The position numbers were made by a program, and so were the translations under genes. Shown here in pieces: positions 42,011 to 51,760 of a stretch of 64,000 bases of DNA; the first letter of the stretch is position 1; the number at the start of each line of letters is the position of its first letter. Under the pieces are notes generated by a model. The model searched no databases. It had not been told where the DNA came from and was given only the letters and a program-made list of their open reading frames with translations. Source of the stretch: an uncultured Methylotenera sp. (GTDB lineage: Bacteria > Pseudomonadota > Gammaproteobacteria > Burkholderiales > Methylophilaceae); the NCBI RefSeq assembly GCF_946479685.1, contig NZ_CAMLGS010000008.1, positions 1 through 64,000 of the forward strand, read 5' to 3'.

Positions 42011-42592
42011 TTAAGCAAAGTTTGCTGATGCGAAATCCCAGTTAGCTAAAGAAGCTAAGAATACTTCTACAAATTTAGCGCGCGCATTGCGGTAGTCGAT
42101 GTAGTAAGCGTGTTCCCATACGTCGATAGTTAGCAGTGCTTTGTCGCCTGTAGTCAATGGTGTGCCAGCAGCGCCCATGTTCACGATATCTACTGAACCG
42201 TCAGCTTTTTTCACTAACCATGTCCAACCTGAACCGAAGTTACCAACTGCTGAAGCTTGGAAAGCTTTTTTGAACTCGTCAAATGAACCCCATTTTGCAT
42301 TGATAGCATCAGCCAATGCGCCAGCAGGAGCGCCGCCGCCATTTGGTTTCATGCCATTCCAGAAGAATGTGTGGTTCCAGATTTGCGCTGAGTTGTTGTA
42401 AATGCCGCCTGAAGATTTTTTGATGATTTCTTCTAAGCTCAAGTTTTCAAACTCTGTACCTTTGATTAGGTTGTTCAAGTTTGTCACGTAAGTTTGGTGA
42501 TGTTTACCGTAGTGATATTCGATAGTTTCCACTGAGATATGTGGTACTAGCGCATCTTTAGCGTATGGTAAAGCTGGTAATTGATGTTCCAT
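42011..42592 (-). CDS. sodB: SodB, iron superoxide dismutase
   Basis: The 193-residue product has the same length as E. coli SodB and all metal ligands: [32 protein letters not shown] and [11 protein letters not shown]. The QIWNHTFFW glutamine and AAGTPL motif mark the Fe-type rather than the Mn-type enzyme. It detoxifies cytoplasmic superoxide. An AAGGGA ribosome site lies 6-7 bases before the ATG. It has its own terminator and no operon partner. Confidence 0.96.
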   Translation of the reverse strand: MEHQLPALPYAKDALVPHISVETIEYHYGKHHQTYVTNLNNLIKGTEFENLSLEEIIKKSSGGIYNNSAQIWNHTFFWNGMKPNGGGAPAGALADAINAKWGSFDEFKKAFQASAVGNFGSGWTWLVKKADGSVDIVNMGAAGTPLTTGDKALLTIDVWEHAYYIDYRNARAKFVEVFLASLANWDFASANFA

Positions 42593-42677
42593 GATCGTCC
42601 CTTGTTCTTAAGTTATAGTCTAAACCGCTATTTTGCCATAATAACAGTGTAAATTAGTAGGGTATTGTCGAATTTGA

Positions 42678-43559
42678 CTATTTTTTCTTGGCTCTAGGAT
42701 GGGCGTTGTCGTAGACTTTGGCTAGGTGCTGGAAGTCCAAATGCGTATACACTTGTGTCGTGCTGATATTGGCATGACCTAACATTTCCTGTACTGCGCG
42801 CAGATCCTGGCTGGACTGTAGCACATGGCTGGCGAAGCTGTGGCGGAGCATATGTGGATGCAGGTTGGAGCCTACGCCTTGTTTAATTGCCCATGTTTTT
42901 ACGCGGTATTGTACTGCGCGCGGGGTGATTCTTTTCCCTTGCTGGGTAATAAACACCGCTTGCTGGTTGGTTTCATCCGTCGTGATAAGAGCGCGTGCTT
43001 GCAGCCATTTTTGCATGGCATTTGCCGCATGGCTACCTAATGGTACTATGCGCGTTTTGTTGCCTTTACCAGTTACTTCTATGGTGCCATCAGTAAAGTC
43101 CAGGCGATCAATATCTAGATTCACCAGCTCAGCAAGGCGTAGCCCAGATGAGTAAAATAGCTCCAGAATAGCGCGGTCTCTTAGGTCTAGAACGCCATCG
43201 CCTTGAATATTGACGAAGTTGACGGCCTGATCTACGGAGAGTGCTTGCGGCAGTGTTTTTGCTGCTTTGGGTGCACGTAAGCCATGTACCGGGTTTTGCG
43301 TAAAGGCGTGGTGGTGAATTAAGTAATCATAAAACCCTCGCCAGGCCGAAAGAGCTCTGGCAATGCTTTTGCTGCTTAACTCACGCGCATGCAGTTTGCC
43401 GATAAAGCGCCTGATCTGTGCATGGTTAATCGTTTGCAGGTCGGCACCTTCCGCGAGCGACTCTAGCAATAGAATATCTCGCGTATAGTTTTTGCAAGTG
43501 AGCTGACTTAGGCCGCGTTCAAACGTGAGGTGCTGAATGTATGCGTCTAAGTAAAGCAC
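42678..43559 (-). CDS. xerC: XerC, tyrosine recombinase
   Basis: XerC with XerD resolves chromosome dimers at dif. The 293-residue protein has the N-terminal SAM-like core-binding domain (residues 1-90) and catalytic residues in order: SSGLRLAELVNL (Arg), KGNKTRIVPL (Lys), HMLRHSFASHVL (His-x-x-Arg), LGHANISTTQVYTHLD (His and nucleophile Tyr). It is 24 bases downstream of a DUF484 gene and in a run with dapF, the classical dapF-yigA-xerC order that identifies XerC over XerD. Confidence 0.95.
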   Translation of the reverse strand: MLYLDAYIQHLTFERGLSQLTCKNYTRDILLLESLAEGADLQTINHAQIRRFIGKLHARELSSKSIARALSAWRGFYDYLIHHHAFTQNPVHGLRAPKAAKTLPQALSVDQAVNFVNIQGDGVLDLRDRAILELFYSSGLRLAELVNLDIDRLDFTDGTIEVTGKGNKTRIVPLGSHAANAMQKWLQARALITTDETNQQAVFITQQGKRITPRAVQYRVKTWAIKQGVGSNLHPHMLRHSFASHVLQSSQDLRAVQEMLGHANISTTQVYTHLDFQHLAKVYDNAHPRAKKK

Positions 43560-43583
43560 AATTGTAAGTGGAGCACAGGGTAT

Positions 43584-44276
43584 TTATAAATTTAAGGTAA
43601 ATAGATGATTGAGCAAGGCGGTGGCTACCAGTTCACCAATATGCTCTAGGTACATAGTCCCCATGCCGGCTTTAAAGCGGTCTTTGTCGGCAGAGCCCAG
43701 AATCAGTACGCCAAATGGGCGTTGGTCGGCGGCTTTTTTACCTAGCGGAATAATGACAAATGACTGCAGATTGTTATCAATTAACTCGGCAAGCACTTCA
43801 GGTTTGGCGCCACAGTAGGGTTGGGTTAGCGCCATTACCCATTCATTGAAGGCATCGCTGACGTGGGTAAACACGGTATCTTGGCTAATCGCGCTATTGC
43901 TTGGTTTTACCCAGATGCGGATGAGTGACTCAGTCACGCCGAAGTCGAGCGATAGTGTTTCTGCAACCAATGCTTGCAATGCGCTGAAGCTTTGTTGATT
44001 CAGCAGTTTGACGCTCAGCTTGTGTACTTTGGCGCTAGTGGTATCATTCTCCTCTGCATGCACAATCATTTGCGCCATCATCGCTTCAATCACGCGAATT
44101 TTATCGCGTTGTGCGATTTGCTGACGCTCAGTGAGAGAGATCACGCCGCTGCCGTGTGGGTTGGGCAGGCTGATTTCTGTGAGTAATGTAGAGTTCTTCT
44201 CAAAAAAGTTAGGGTGATTGCGCAGGTATTCTTTTACATCCTCTGCAGAAATTGCCTCATGCTGATTGCTGGTCAT
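43584..44276 (-). CDS. DUF484 family protein (YigA-like)
   Basis: The 230-residue protein starts with a helical segment (EDVKEYLRNHPNFFEKNSTLLTEISLPNPHGSGVISLTERQ) and continues with a GAF-like domain of DUF484. Its function is unknown. Its place between dapF and xerC is highly conserved in proteobacteria; E. coli has a yigA gene there. Gaps of 42 and 24 bases on each side indicate one transcript with both neighbours. Confidence 0.92.
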   Translation of the reverse strand: MTSNQHEAISAEDVKEYLRNHPNFFEKNSTLLTEISLPNPHGSGVISLTERQQIAQRDKIRVIEAMMAQMIVHAEENDTTSAKVHKLSVKLLNQQSFSALQALVAETLSLDFGVTESLIRIWVKPSNSAISQDTVFTHVSDAFNEWVMALTQPYCGAKPEVLAELIDNNLQSFVIIPLGKKAADQRPFGVLILGSADKDRFKAGMGTMYLEHIGELVATALLNHLFTLNL

Positions 44277-44318
44277 TGTTGATCTTTCTCTAAGTATTAT
44301 TAATTAGATCGCCTTTGG

Positions 44319-45158
44319 TTAGATGGCATCTAAATCTATTTCACCGGTAAATACGGTAACAGCGGGGCCTGTCATCATCACTGGTGTGTCCGCGCCTTGC
44401 CATGCGATGCTTAATTCGCCGCCACGCGCGGAGACCCTAACCGGCGAGCTTAATCGCCCAGATTGTATGCCAGTAACCGCAGCGGCACAGGCGCCAGTGC
44501 CACAGGCGAGTGTTTCGCCAGAGCCGCGCTCAAAAACACGGAGTTTAATGTGGTGTTCATTCATGATTTGCATAAAGCCAACGTTCACGCGCTCAGGGAA
44601 GCGTGGGTGGTGTTCAATCGCACTGCCTAGCGTAAGTACCGGCGCAGTTTCTACATCATCCACCGTTAGTACTGCGTGCGGGTTGCCCATGGAGACTGCG
44701 CCAATGCTAAATGCCTGCTCGTTCACTTCCAGTGTGTAGTTGATGGCTGCTGACTCTGCCACAAACGGAATTGCATCGGGTTTAAATCTAGGCGCGCCCA
44801 TGTTCACGGTAACTAAGCCGTGCGCTTCCAGTTTAGGGGTGATGATGCCGCTGGCGGTTTCCACGCTGATTTCAGATTGCCCAGTCAGGCCTTGGTCAAC
44901 CACAAAACGCACAAAGCAACGTGCGCCGTTGCCGCATTGTGACACTTCGCTACCGTCAGCATTGAAAATGCGGTATTTAAAATCTGCGACTGCAGATGAT
45001 TCAACCAGTAATAGTTGATCAAAACCTATGCCAAATTGACGGTTGGCCAATTTTTTGATGGTGTCTGCAGTGAGTGAGATGGATTGCGTGACGCCATCAA
45101 TGACCATAAAGTCATTGCCTGCGCCCTGCATTTTTGTAAATTTGATCATGTTAGCCAT
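44319..45158 (-). CDS. dapF: DapF, diaminopimelate epimerase
   Basis: DapF interconverts LL- and meso-diaminopimelate for lysine and peptidoglycan synthesis. The 279-residue protein has both catalytic cysteines: [11 protein letters not shown] and [18 protein letters not shown], plus [13 protein letters not shown] at the N-terminus and MGNPHAV in the middle. The start at 45158 gives MANMIKF; the ATG three codons later is the usual family start and is an alternative. It is the first gene of dapF-DUF484-xerC and divergent from metK. A degenerate copy of its last codons may follow the stop. Confidence 0.96.
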   Translation of the reverse strand: MANMIKFTKMQGAGNDFMVIDGVTQSISLTADTIKKLANRQFGIGFDQLLLVESSAVADFKYRIFNADGSEVSQCGNGARCFVRFVVDQGLTGQSEISVETASGIITPKLEAHGLVTVNMGAPRFKPDAIPFVAESAAINYTLEVNEQAFSIGAVSMGNPHAVLTVDDVETAPVLTLGSAIEHHPRFPERVNVGFMQIMNEHHIKLRVFERGSGETLACGTGACAAAVTGIQSGRLSSPVRVSARGGELSIAWQGADTPVMMTGPAVTVFTGEIDLDAI

Positions 45159-45407
45159 GTGTTTATTGTAATAAGAATGTATCTCTAAAAGTATATCTAG
45201 AGACGAAAAAAACGTAGTTTATATGTAATCGTTGTCAGTTTTGAGCGTAAGCACCACATGCTATGACCATCGCTCAGGTTTTTAATGCATGTTGCCTGGG
45301 TGGCTTGCCATTTGCTAGCTTGGTGCTGAGTTGGCGTTATTAATGAACCAATAGTGTTTTTAGCTATCTGATGCGGTTGGTAATGTATTGATAATTAGTA
45401 ATTTTTT

Positions 45408-45435
45408 TTGATGTCATGACTAATTCAGGTACAAT
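45408..45435 (+). promoter_or_regulatory. predicted sigma-70 promoter of metK
   Basis: TTGATG (45408-45413) and TACAAT (45430-45435) are 16 bases apart. This predicts a transcript start near 45442 and a leader of about 65 bases. Confidence 0.65.
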
Positions 45436-45447
45436 TCACCTCCCCTA

Positions 45448-45474
45448 ATACTTGCTTCAGCCTTTAGTAAGTAT
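45448..45474 (+). promoter_or_regulatory. hairpin in the metK leader
   Basis: ATACTTGCT and AGTAAGTAT can form a 9-bp stem (one G-U pair) with a 9-base loop, about 6 bases after the predicted transcript start. A CCTTTTT run lies 10 bases after the stem, so the element could act as an attenuator or mRNA-stability element. It does not match a riboswitch class I know. Confidence 0.5.
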
Positions 45475-45507
45475 CTTAATAAACCTTTTTCTTTCCAAGG
45501 CAGATGA

Positions 45508-46671
45508 ATGAGCGAATACCTTTTTACTTCAGAATCAGTATCTGAAGGCCATCCGGATAAATTAGCAGACCAAGTATCAGACAGTATTCTGGATGCTATT
45601 TTGACACAAGACCCAACTGCGCGCGTAGCTGCCGAAACTTTGGCCAATACCGGTTTGGTTGTGTTGGCGGGTGAAATTACTACAACAGCGAATGTGGATT
45701 ACATTAAAGTCGCACGTGATGCGATTAAACGCATCGGTTACGACAATACCGAGTACGGTATCGATTACAAGGGTTGTGCCGTGTTGGTGGCTTACGACAA
45801 GCAATCACCAGACATTGCACAAGGTGTAGACGGCGCGCATGATGACCCGTTAGACCAAGGTGCTGGTGACCAAGGTTTGATGTTCGGCTACGCAGTAGAC
45901 GAAACACCACAATTAATGCCATTGCCAATCTGGCTGAGCCATCGTTTGATGGAGCGCCAAGCGCAATTACGTAAAGATGGCCGTTTGCCATGGTTGCGCC
46001 CAGACGCTAAGTCACAAGTAACAGTACAGTACGTGGATGGTAAGCCATATAAAATTGACACCGTTCTAGTGTCAACCCAGCACGCACCAGACATGAGCCT
46101 GGAAGCAGTGCGCGAGGCGACGATTGAAGAAATCATCAAGCCTATGTTGCCTCAAGAGTTAATCAAAGGCGATATCAAGTTCTTGGTGAACCCTACTGGC
46201 CGTTTTGTAGTGGGTGGTCCGCAAGGCGATTGCGGCCTGACCGGGCGTAAGATTATTGTTGATACCTACGGTGGTGCTGCGCCTCACGGTGGTGGTGCGT
46301 TTTCAGGTAAAGACCCATCTAAAGTGGACCGCAGTGCGGCTTACGCAGGTCGCTATGTGGCTAAGAATATTGTGGCGGCCGGTTTGGCGTCACGTTGCTT
46401 GGTGCAGGTGAGTTATGCGATCGGTGTTGCAAAACCAACCAGCGTGATGGTGGAAACCTATGGTACAGGTAAGGTTTCGAACGAAGTGCTGACGCAGTTG
46501 GTATTAGAGCATTTTGATTTGCGTCCAAAAGGCATTGTGCAAATGCTTGATTTGTTGCGCCCTATCTATTCCAAAACTGCGGCTTACGGTCATTTTGGTC
46601 GTGACGAGCCAGAGTTTACCTGGGAGCATACCAATAAAGCTGCGGCACTACGCGCAGCAGCTGGTCTTTAA
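45508..46671 (+). CDS. metK: MetK, S-adenosylmethionine synthetase
   Basis: MetK makes SAM from methionine and ATP and so feeds the methyl cycle whose other enzymes are encoded at 48-51 kb. The 387-residue protein has all motifs: [50 protein letters not shown], and the phosphate-binding [29 protein letters not shown] lies 7 bases before the ATG. It is monocistronic, with a terminator after it. Confidence 0.98.
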   Translation: MSEYLFTSESVSEGHPDKLADQVSDSILDAILTQDPTARVAAETLANTGLVVLAGEITTTANVDYIKVARDAIKRIGYDNTEYGIDYKGCAVLVAYDKQSPDIAQGVDGAHDDPLDQGAGDQGLMFGYAVDETPQLMPLPIWLSHRLMERQAQLRKDGRLPWLRPDAKSQVTVQYVDGKPYKIDTVLVSTQHAPDMSLEAVREATIEEIIKPMLPQELIKGDIKFLVNPTGRFVVGGPQGDCGLTGRKIIVDTYGGAAPHGGGAFSGKDPSKVDRSAAYAGRYVAKNIVAAGLASRCLVQVSYAIGVAKPTSVMVETYGTGKVSNEVLTQLVLEHFDLRPKGIVQMLDLLRPIYSKTAAYGHFGRDEPEFTWEHTNKAAALRAAAGL

Positions 46672-46704
46672 GCTAACGCTGCTTACTTAGGCTTTTTGTA
46701 ATAT

Positions 46705-46742
46705 AAAACCCCGCTATGTATACGCATGGCGGGGTTTTTTTA
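46705..46742 (+). terminator. rho-independent terminator after metK
   Basis: CCCCGC / GCGGGG flanked by A-T pairs form a 10-bp stem with a 14-base loop, followed by a T-run. Confidence 0.9.
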
Positions 46743-46883
46743 TTCATATTAGTAGTTTTTGTTTGATGCTTAAGTTGTTGGCTAATGGTAATGTTTCTAT
46801 TTCAGAGATAGCGACTCCATGTATGTTGACTCCTGGGGTGCTGGCTATCGGTATAATAGTATTAACCAATTGATCGTTATCAC

Positions 46884-48092
46884 ATGTTAAAAGTCGTTTC
46901 TACAAAACAAGTCCGTTTAGGGATGTTTATCCATGAGCTTAAAGGTGCTTGGATGGATCATCCTTTTTGGAAGAATGCGTTTAAGTTAACCGATGCGTCG
47001 GATTTGAAAAAGTTGCAAGCGAGTCGAGTGCAGGAGGTGGTGATTGATACCGATAAGGGGCTGGATGTATTAGTTGAGGCGGTTGCGAAGGGGACGCCAT
47101 CACTGGAAGCTGACCCTACTACGCAGGCTCCAGCCGGGGTGCAACCAATGAAGCGCATTGCAGCGGTTGAAGAGCGTGCGCGCGCCCAGCAGGTGATTAC
47201 TGCTTCTAAAAAAGCAGTCGCTTCCATGTTTAATGATGTGCGCATGGGTAACGTGATCAAAGTCGAGGCTGCGATGCAGTTTGTGGACGATATTGCCGCT
47301 TCCATTGCACGTAATGAAGGTGCGCTGATTAGCTTGGTGCGGCTCAAAACTAAAGACGATTACACTTATATGCACTCGGTTGCCGTCTGTGCGTTGATGG
47401 TGGCGCTAGCCAAAGAGTTGGGTTTGTCCAACGAGCAGCGAATGCAGGCTGGGCTGGCGGGGCTATTGCACGACATAGGTAAAGCCGCGGTGCCTTCAGA
47501 TGTATTGAATAAGCCTGGTGCCTTGACTGAGGATGAGTTCTCTCTGGTTAAGTTGCATCCTGAGCGTGGGCATGAGTTGCTGACGCAGGCCAATATTACG
47601 GACGCGATTGCGTTGGATGTGTGTTTGCATCACCATGAAAAATTTGATGGCAGCGGCTATCCGCATCGTTTGCAGGGTGAGGCCATTAGTCTGTTCGCTC
47701 GCATGGGGGCGGTCTGTGATGTCTATGATGCGGTGACATCAAATCGGCCTTATAAAGATGGCTGGGAGCCTGGGGTGTCGCTGCAGCGCATGGCGCAATG
47801 GGTAGGTCATTTTGACGACCTGGTGTTTAAAGCCTTTGTAAAAAGCGTGGGTATTTACCCGATAGGCTCTATGGTGAAATTAAAATCTGGCCGCTTGGCG
47901 GTAGTGATAGACCAAAGCCCTAAGTCTTTGTTAACGCCTGTAGTAAAAGTGTTCTTCTCAACTAAATCTAAAACCAGGCTGCCGGTTGAAGTGTTGGATT
48001 TGTCCAGAGGTGGTGCTGTGGATTCTATTGTCGGGCATGAAGACCCTGCGTTGTGGGGTGTGCACGACGTAGATAAGTTGTGGGCGGAGTGA
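46884..48092 (+). CDS. HD-GYP domain protein (DUF3391), probable c-di-GMP phosphodiesterase
   Basis: The 402-residue protein has an N-terminal DUF3391 domain (residues 1-65, VRLGMFIHELKGAWMDHPFW) and a C-terminal HD-GYP domain. The latter has the HD motif LLHDIGKAAVP and the GYP motif HHEKFDGSGYPHRLQGEAISLFARMGAVCDVYDAVTSNRPYK, complete for metal and c-di-GMP binding. The order DUF3391/HD-GYP is common in Betaproteobacteria. It lies alone between metK and the SAH riboswitch. A candidate promoter (TTGACT-20-TATAAT, TATAAT at 46852-46857) has an overly long spacer, so it is weak. Confidence 0.92.
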   Translation: MLKVVSTKQVRLGMFIHELKGAWMDHPFWKNAFKLTDASDLKKLQASRVQEVVIDTDKGLDVLVEAVAKGTPSLEADPTTQAPAGVQPMKRIAAVEERARAQQVITASKKAVASMFNDVRMGNVIKVEAAMQFVDDIAASIARNEGALISLVRLKTKDDYTYMHSVAVCALMVALAKELGLSNEQRMQAGLAGLLHDIGKAAVPSDVLNKPGALTEDEFSLVKLHPERGHELLTQANITDAIALDVCLHHHEKFDGSGYPHRLQGEAISLFARMGAVCDVYDAVTSNRPYKDGWEPGVSLQRMAQWVGHFDDLVFKAFVKSVGIYPIGSMVKLKSGRLAVVIDQSPKSLLTPVVKVFFSTKSKTRLPVEVLDLSRGGAVDSIVGHEDPALWGVHDVDKLWAE

Positions 48093-48135
48093 TTGGCTGA
48101 ATCTTGATATAAAACAAATGCTTGCAAAGATATAA

Positions 48136-48163
48136 TTGCACTAAAAATAATATCAAGTATAAT
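48136..48163 (+). promoter_or_regulatory. predicted sigma-70 promoter of the ahcY operon
   Basis: TTGCAC (48136-48141) and a perfect TATAAT (48158-48163) are 16 bases apart. The expected start is about 48170, just before the SAH riboswitch. Confidence 0.78.
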
Positions 48164-48170
48164 GGCTCAT

Positions 48171-48246
48171 CTTCTGAGGGGCGTTGCGAGGCGTGTTAAC
48201 CATACAGGCTCCCAGGCTCAGAAAGCTGCAGTAAACGACGCTCACC
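48171..48246 (+). ncRNA. SAH riboswitch (S-adenosylhomocysteine aptamer)
   Basis: The region matches the SAH riboswitch consensus: CTGAGGGGCGTTGCGA, then CCCAGGCTCAG, then AACGACGCTCACC. Stem P1 pairs TTCTGAG (48172-48178) with CTCAGAA (48217-48223), including a change from the common CGAG/CUCG to UGAG/CUCA that keeps pairing. GGCGTT and AACGACGCTC supply the pseudoknot. SAH riboswitches turn on ahcY and other methyl-cycle genes when SAH rises. A short hairpin CCGTGC/GCACGG (48255-48269) and a pyrimidine-rich stretch before the ribosome site form the likely expression platform. Confidence 0.95.
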
Positions 48247-48337
48247 AATATTAACCGTGCCGGGCACGGGATATGGGTGAGATGCGAATCTTCCAATAAA
48301 CACCCCTTCCCCCCGGTCACACATTCAAGGAAAACAC

Positions 48338-49747
48338 ATGAATACTGTGACTGATTTTAACGATTACGTAATTGCCGACATCAATTTAGCTGCTTTTGGC
48401 CGCAAAGAAATTGCGATTGCCGAAACAGAAATGCCAGGTTTGATGGCGATTCGCGAAGAGTTCGCGAAAGTGCAGCCACTAAAAGGCGCGCGCATTACCG
48501 GTAGCTTGCACATGACGATTCAAACCGCTGTGCTGATTGAAACCTTAAAAGACCTAGGCGCAGACGTGCGTTGGGCATCTTGCAACATCTACTCGACACA
48601 AGACCATGCGGCAGCAGCGATTGCCGCTGGTGGCACACCTGTGTTTGCAGTAAAAGGTGAAACGCTGGCTGAGTACTGGGATTACACCCACCGCATTTTC
48701 GAATGGACAGACGGTGGCTACAGCAACATGATTCTGGATGACGGCGGTGATGCAACGTTGTTGTTACACCTCGGTACACGAGCAGAAAAAGACTTATCTG
48801 TGATTGCTAACCCCACTTCAGAAGAAGAAACCTGCCTATTTGCAGCGATTAAAGCTAAATTGGCGACAGATCCAAGCTGGTACTCTACACGTTTGGCACA
48901 AATTAAAGGCGTGACGGAAGAAACGACTACCGGCGTGCACCGTCTGTATCAAATGCATAAAGAAGGCAAATTGGCTTTCCCTGCAATTAACGTTAACGAC
49001 TCTGTGACTAAATCAAAATTTGATAACCTGTACGGCTGTCGTGAGTCTTTAGTAGATGCGATCAAGCGTGCAACCGATGTGATGGTGGCAGGTAAGATTG
49101 CTATCGTGGCTGGTTATGGCGATGTAGGTAAAGGTTCTGCACAAGCCTTGCGTGCGCTATCTGCGCAAGTTTGGGTAACCGAGATTGACCCGATCTGTGC
49201 CTTGCAAGCGGCAATGGAAGGCTACCGCGTCGTGACGATGGACTATGCTGCTGAGCACGGCGATATTTTCGTGACCGCAACTGGCAACTATCATGTGATT
49301 ACCCATGACCACATGGCAAAAATGAAAGATCAGGCGATTGTTTGTAACATTGGCCACTTTGACAATGAAATTGACGTGGCCTCACTGGAAAAATACACTT
49401 GGGATGAAATTAAGCCACAAGTGGACCATGTAATTTTCCCTGATGGCAAAAAAATCATTCTATTGGCAAAAGGCCGCTTGGTGAACTTAGGTTGCGGTAC
49501 TGGTCACCCAAGCTACGTGATGAGCTCATCATTTGCTAACCAAACCATTGCGCAAATTGAGCTGTTTACGCAAACCAGTAAATACCCAGTAGGCGTATAT
49601 ACTTTACCTAAACATCTAGATGAAAAAGTGGCGGTGTTGCAATTGAAGAAATTGAACGCACAATTGTCTGTACTTACCGACGAGCAAGCGGCGTACATTG
49701 GTGTGCAAAAACAAGGTCCATTTAAGCCAGATACTTACCGCTATTAA
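48338..49747 (+). CDS. ahcY: AhcY, S-adenosylhomocysteine hydrolase
   Basis: AhcY hydrolyses SAH to homocysteine and adenosine, using bound NAD+. The 469-residue protein matches the family across its length: [65 protein letters not shown], the NAD motif [15 protein letters not shown], and the C-terminal [10 protein letters not shown]. It lies directly behind the SAH riboswitch and heads an operon with a 4-helix membrane protein and metF. Confidence 0.98.
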   Translation: MNTVTDFNDYVIADINLAAFGRKEIAIAETEMPGLMAIREEFAKVQPLKGARITGSLHMTIQTAVLIETLKDLGADVRWASCNIYSTQDHAAAAIAAGGTPVFAVKGETLAEYWDYTHRIFEWTDGGYSNMILDDGGDATLLLHLGTRAEKDLSVIANPTSEEETCLFAAIKAKLATDPSWYSTRLAQIKGVTEETTTGVHRLYQMHKEGKLAFPAINVNDSVTKSKFDNLYGCRESLVDAIKRATDVMVAGKIAIVAGYGDVGKGSAQALRALSAQVWVTEIDPICALQAAMEGYRVVTMDYAAEHGDIFVTATGNYHVITHDHMAKMKDQAIVCNIGHFDNEIDVASLEKYTWDEIKPQVDHVIFPDGKKIILLAKGRLVNLGCGTGHPSYVMSSSFANQTIAQIELFTQTSKYPVGVYTLPKHLDEKVAVLQLKKLNAQLSVLTDEQAAYIGVQKQGPFKPDTYRY

Positions 49748-49789
49748 GTAAGTTAGGGCTTAACGGCCAAAGTATAAAGGAGCGGCCTC

Positions 49790-50134
49790 ATGAAGTTATT
49801 ATTGGGTTGGGTGTTAAATGCACTGGCATTATTGGCGGTAGCTTATCTGCTCCCCAATATTCATGTGGCCAGCTTCACAAGTGCTTTGCTGGCGTCTTTC
49901 ATTATTGGTCTGGTCAATATTCTGATTAGGCCATTACTGATAGTGTTGACGCTACCGATTACTGTGCTCACATTGGGGCTATTTATTTTAGTTATTAATG
50001 GGGTCTTGTTCTTTTTGGTCGGGCAATGGTTACAAGGTTTCCACGTGGATACCTTAGCCGCAGGTATTGTGGGGGCGGTGCTGTACAGCGTGTTCTCTTG
50101 GCTGCTGACCACGTTACTGATTGATGATAAATAA
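49790..50134 (+). CDS. phage-holin-like 4-helix membrane protein
   Basis: The 114-residue protein has four hydrophobic segments joined by short loops and the family pattern (FIIGLVNILIRPLLIVLTLPITVLTLGLFILVINGVLFFLVG). It belongs to the YvlD/4TM holin-like family of unknown function. AAGGAG lies 8 bases before the ATG. Its place between ahcY and metF within the SAH-riboswitch operon recurs in other Betaproteobacteria. A role in methyl-cycle metabolite transport is possible but unproven. Confidence 0.88.
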   Translation: MKLLLGWVLNALALLAVAYLLPNIHVASFTSALLASFIIGLVNILIRPLLIVLTLPITVLTLGLFILVINGVLFFLVGQWLQGFHVDTLAAGIVGAVLYSVFSWLLTTLLIDDK

Positions 50135-50176
50135 TCACCAATTCAATATATTAGAAATATATATAAAGACATACAA

Positions 50177-51019
50177 ATGAAAACGACTACTAAGAAGTTT
50201 GATGTGAGTTTCGAGTTTTTCCCGCCTAAGACTAGCGAGGGCATGGATAAATTACGCGAAACACGCAGCCAGCTTGCAAGGTTTAATCCTGAATTTTATT
50301 CAGTCACTTTTGGTGCGGGCGGTTCTACGCGCGATAGAACCATGGATGCCGTGTTGGAAATTCAGCGTGATGGCTTTCAGGCGGCGCCGCATATTTCCTG
50401 TATTTCATCTAGCAAATCAGAAATTCGAGACTTGCTGCAGGCATACCAAACGCAAGGCATTAAACGTTTGGTGGCGCTAAGAGGTGATATTCCTTCTGGT
50501 GAAGTGAGTGCGGGCGATTTCCGCTACGCTTCAGAGCTGGTGGCCTTTATTCGGGAAGAAACAGGCGATCACTTTAGCATTGAGGTTGCGGCTTACCCTG
50601 AGTTCCACCCTGAGGCACGCACGCCTGCAGCGGATTTGCAGAACCTGAAGCGCAAGGTGGATGCGGGTGCAAACTCTGCGATCACCCAGTACTTTTATAA
50701 TGCAGATGCTTATTTTCGCTTTGTTGATCAGTGCGATGCACTAGGCATTACCGTGCCTATCGTGCCTGGCATTATGCCTATCTATAACATTACTCAATTG
50801 GCCCGCTTTTCAAGTGTGTGCGGTGCGGAAATCCCACGCTGGTTAAAAATGCGTTTGGAAGAGTACGGTGACGATATGGCGTCGCTACGAGCGTTTGGCG
50901 TGGATGTGGTGAGTGAGTTATGCGAAACCTTGCTGGCCTGGGGTGCTCCTAGCTTGCATTTCTACACCCTGAATCAATCCAATATTATCAGCAATATTAT
51001 CGAGAACGTTCAGGAGTAA
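50177..51019 (+). CDS. metF: MetF, 5,10-methylenetetrahydrofolate reductase
   Basis: MetF reduces methylene-THF to methyl-THF, the methyl donor for remaking methionine from homocysteine. The 280-residue flavoprotein matches the family: VSFEFFPPKTSEGMDKL, FYSVTFGAGGSTRDRT, LVALRGDIP, VAAYPEFHPEA, ANSAITQYFYNADAYFRF, and VPGIMPIYN. It is the third gene of the riboswitch-controlled operon, following the 4-helix protein by 42 bases. A hairpin follows at 51114. Confidence 0.97.
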   Translation: MKTTTKKFDVSFEFFPPKTSEGMDKLRETRSQLARFNPEFYSVTFGAGGSTRDRTMDAVLEIQRDGFQAAPHISCISSSKSEIRDLLQAYQTQGIKRLVALRGDIPSGEVSAGDFRYASELVAFIREETGDHFSIEVAAYPEFHPEARTPAADLQNLKRKVDAGANSAITQYFYNADAYFRFVDQCDALGITVPIVPGIMPIYNITQLARFSSVCGAEIPRWLKMRLEEYGDDMASLRAFGVDVVSELCETLLAWGAPSLHFYTLNQSNIISNIIENVQE

Positions 51020-51113
51020 AGGGCTAAGCACAACGTCTTGATTTGACTGCAGTTACTTTAATGCAGTGGATTGGGCTGTATTTAGTTAGACTGTAACGTG
51101 AATAAGGGCTTAT

Positions 51114-51147
51114 TCGCCATGCTGTAGTGGTGATACTGGCATGGCGA
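51114..51147. terminator. hairpin between metF and smg
   Basis: A perfect 9-bp stem (TCGCCATGC / GCATGGCGA) with a 16-base loop lies in the convergent gap. T-runs are weak. Confidence 0.5.
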
Positions 51148-51206
51148 GTGGTTCTGAGTGAAGTGCAAAATCTAAGTCGTAGAAGTTTGTATATCAAGCC
51201 TGTCAT

Positions 51207-51680
51207 TTAGTGCAATGTAGGCTTTTTCTCACTCAGCAATACGTCTTCAATAAATAAGTACTCTTTAGTTTTATCCGGGCCAGTTCTGCTGGCACCCCAT
51301 GTGGTCATCAGTACTATCCAGCGCATTTCCTCAATGCCGATCATCGCTTGTGGAACGTTCATGGCTAATTCCAATACTAGTTCACGCTGTGAGGTGTTGA
51401 GGATGTTGGCTTGTACTAGGAATAAAATAAAGGCGATGCTTTCAGCCGATATCTTTTTAAGTTCTATTTCGGTGAATATACGGCTATTGGCAGCATCTGC
51501 CATTTGAAATAGCTCAGGCTTGGCTGTCATGGACTCCAGTTGACTGAACCAATCGCAAGCGCCGTTAATATCTTCTTCATCAAACCCTGCGGCAAATAAC
51601 TCCCTGGTTAGGGTGTCATCATCGGGTCTGTATTGTGTGTCAATGTAGTTTTCGAACATATAAACCAAGGCTTCAAACAT
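51207..51680 (-). CDS. smg: Smg family protein (DUF494)
   Basis: The 157-residue protein matches the Smg family: start MFEALVYMFENYI, LTRELFAAGFDEEDINGACDWFSQLE, and LELAMNVPQAMIGIEEMRWIVLMTTWG. Function is unknown; smg lies next to dprA in many proteobacteria, as here, 80 bases after it. The product is probably cytoplasmic and helical. Confidence 0.93.
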   Translation of the reverse strand: MFEALVYMFENYIDTQYRPDDDTLTRELFAAGFDEEDINGACDWFSQLESMTAKPELFQMADAANSRIFTEIELKKISAESIAFILFLVQANILNTSQRELVLELAMNVPQAMIGIEEMRWIVLMTTWGASRTGPDKTKEYLFIEDVLLSEKKPTLH

Positions 51681-51760
51681 GATTTTTATCCTTATTAATG
51701 ATTCACCTAATGAGTGACTAACTTAGGCGAAATGGTTTAATAAAATTTTTGAATTAAAAA

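Larger units (their letters stand above)
45159..45507. other. intergenic region between dapF and metK
   Basis: This 349-base divergent gap holds no gene I can support. It contains the metK promoter and leader hairpin, described separately. A weak inverted repeat TCTCTA...TAGAGA lies near 45183-45204 on the dapF side. I recognised no known SAM-binding riboswitch class in it. Confidence 0.6.

Noticed and set aside
44304..44335. Degenerate duplicate of the dapF stop region
   Set aside because: GCCATCTAA and GCGATCTAA are spaced 15 bases apart on the minus strand, but similarity is only about 11 of 15 bases, too weak to list as a repeat.
45159..45507. A known SAM riboswitch before metK
   Set aside because: No SAM-I, SAM-II or other class motif is visible; only a small hairpin is present.
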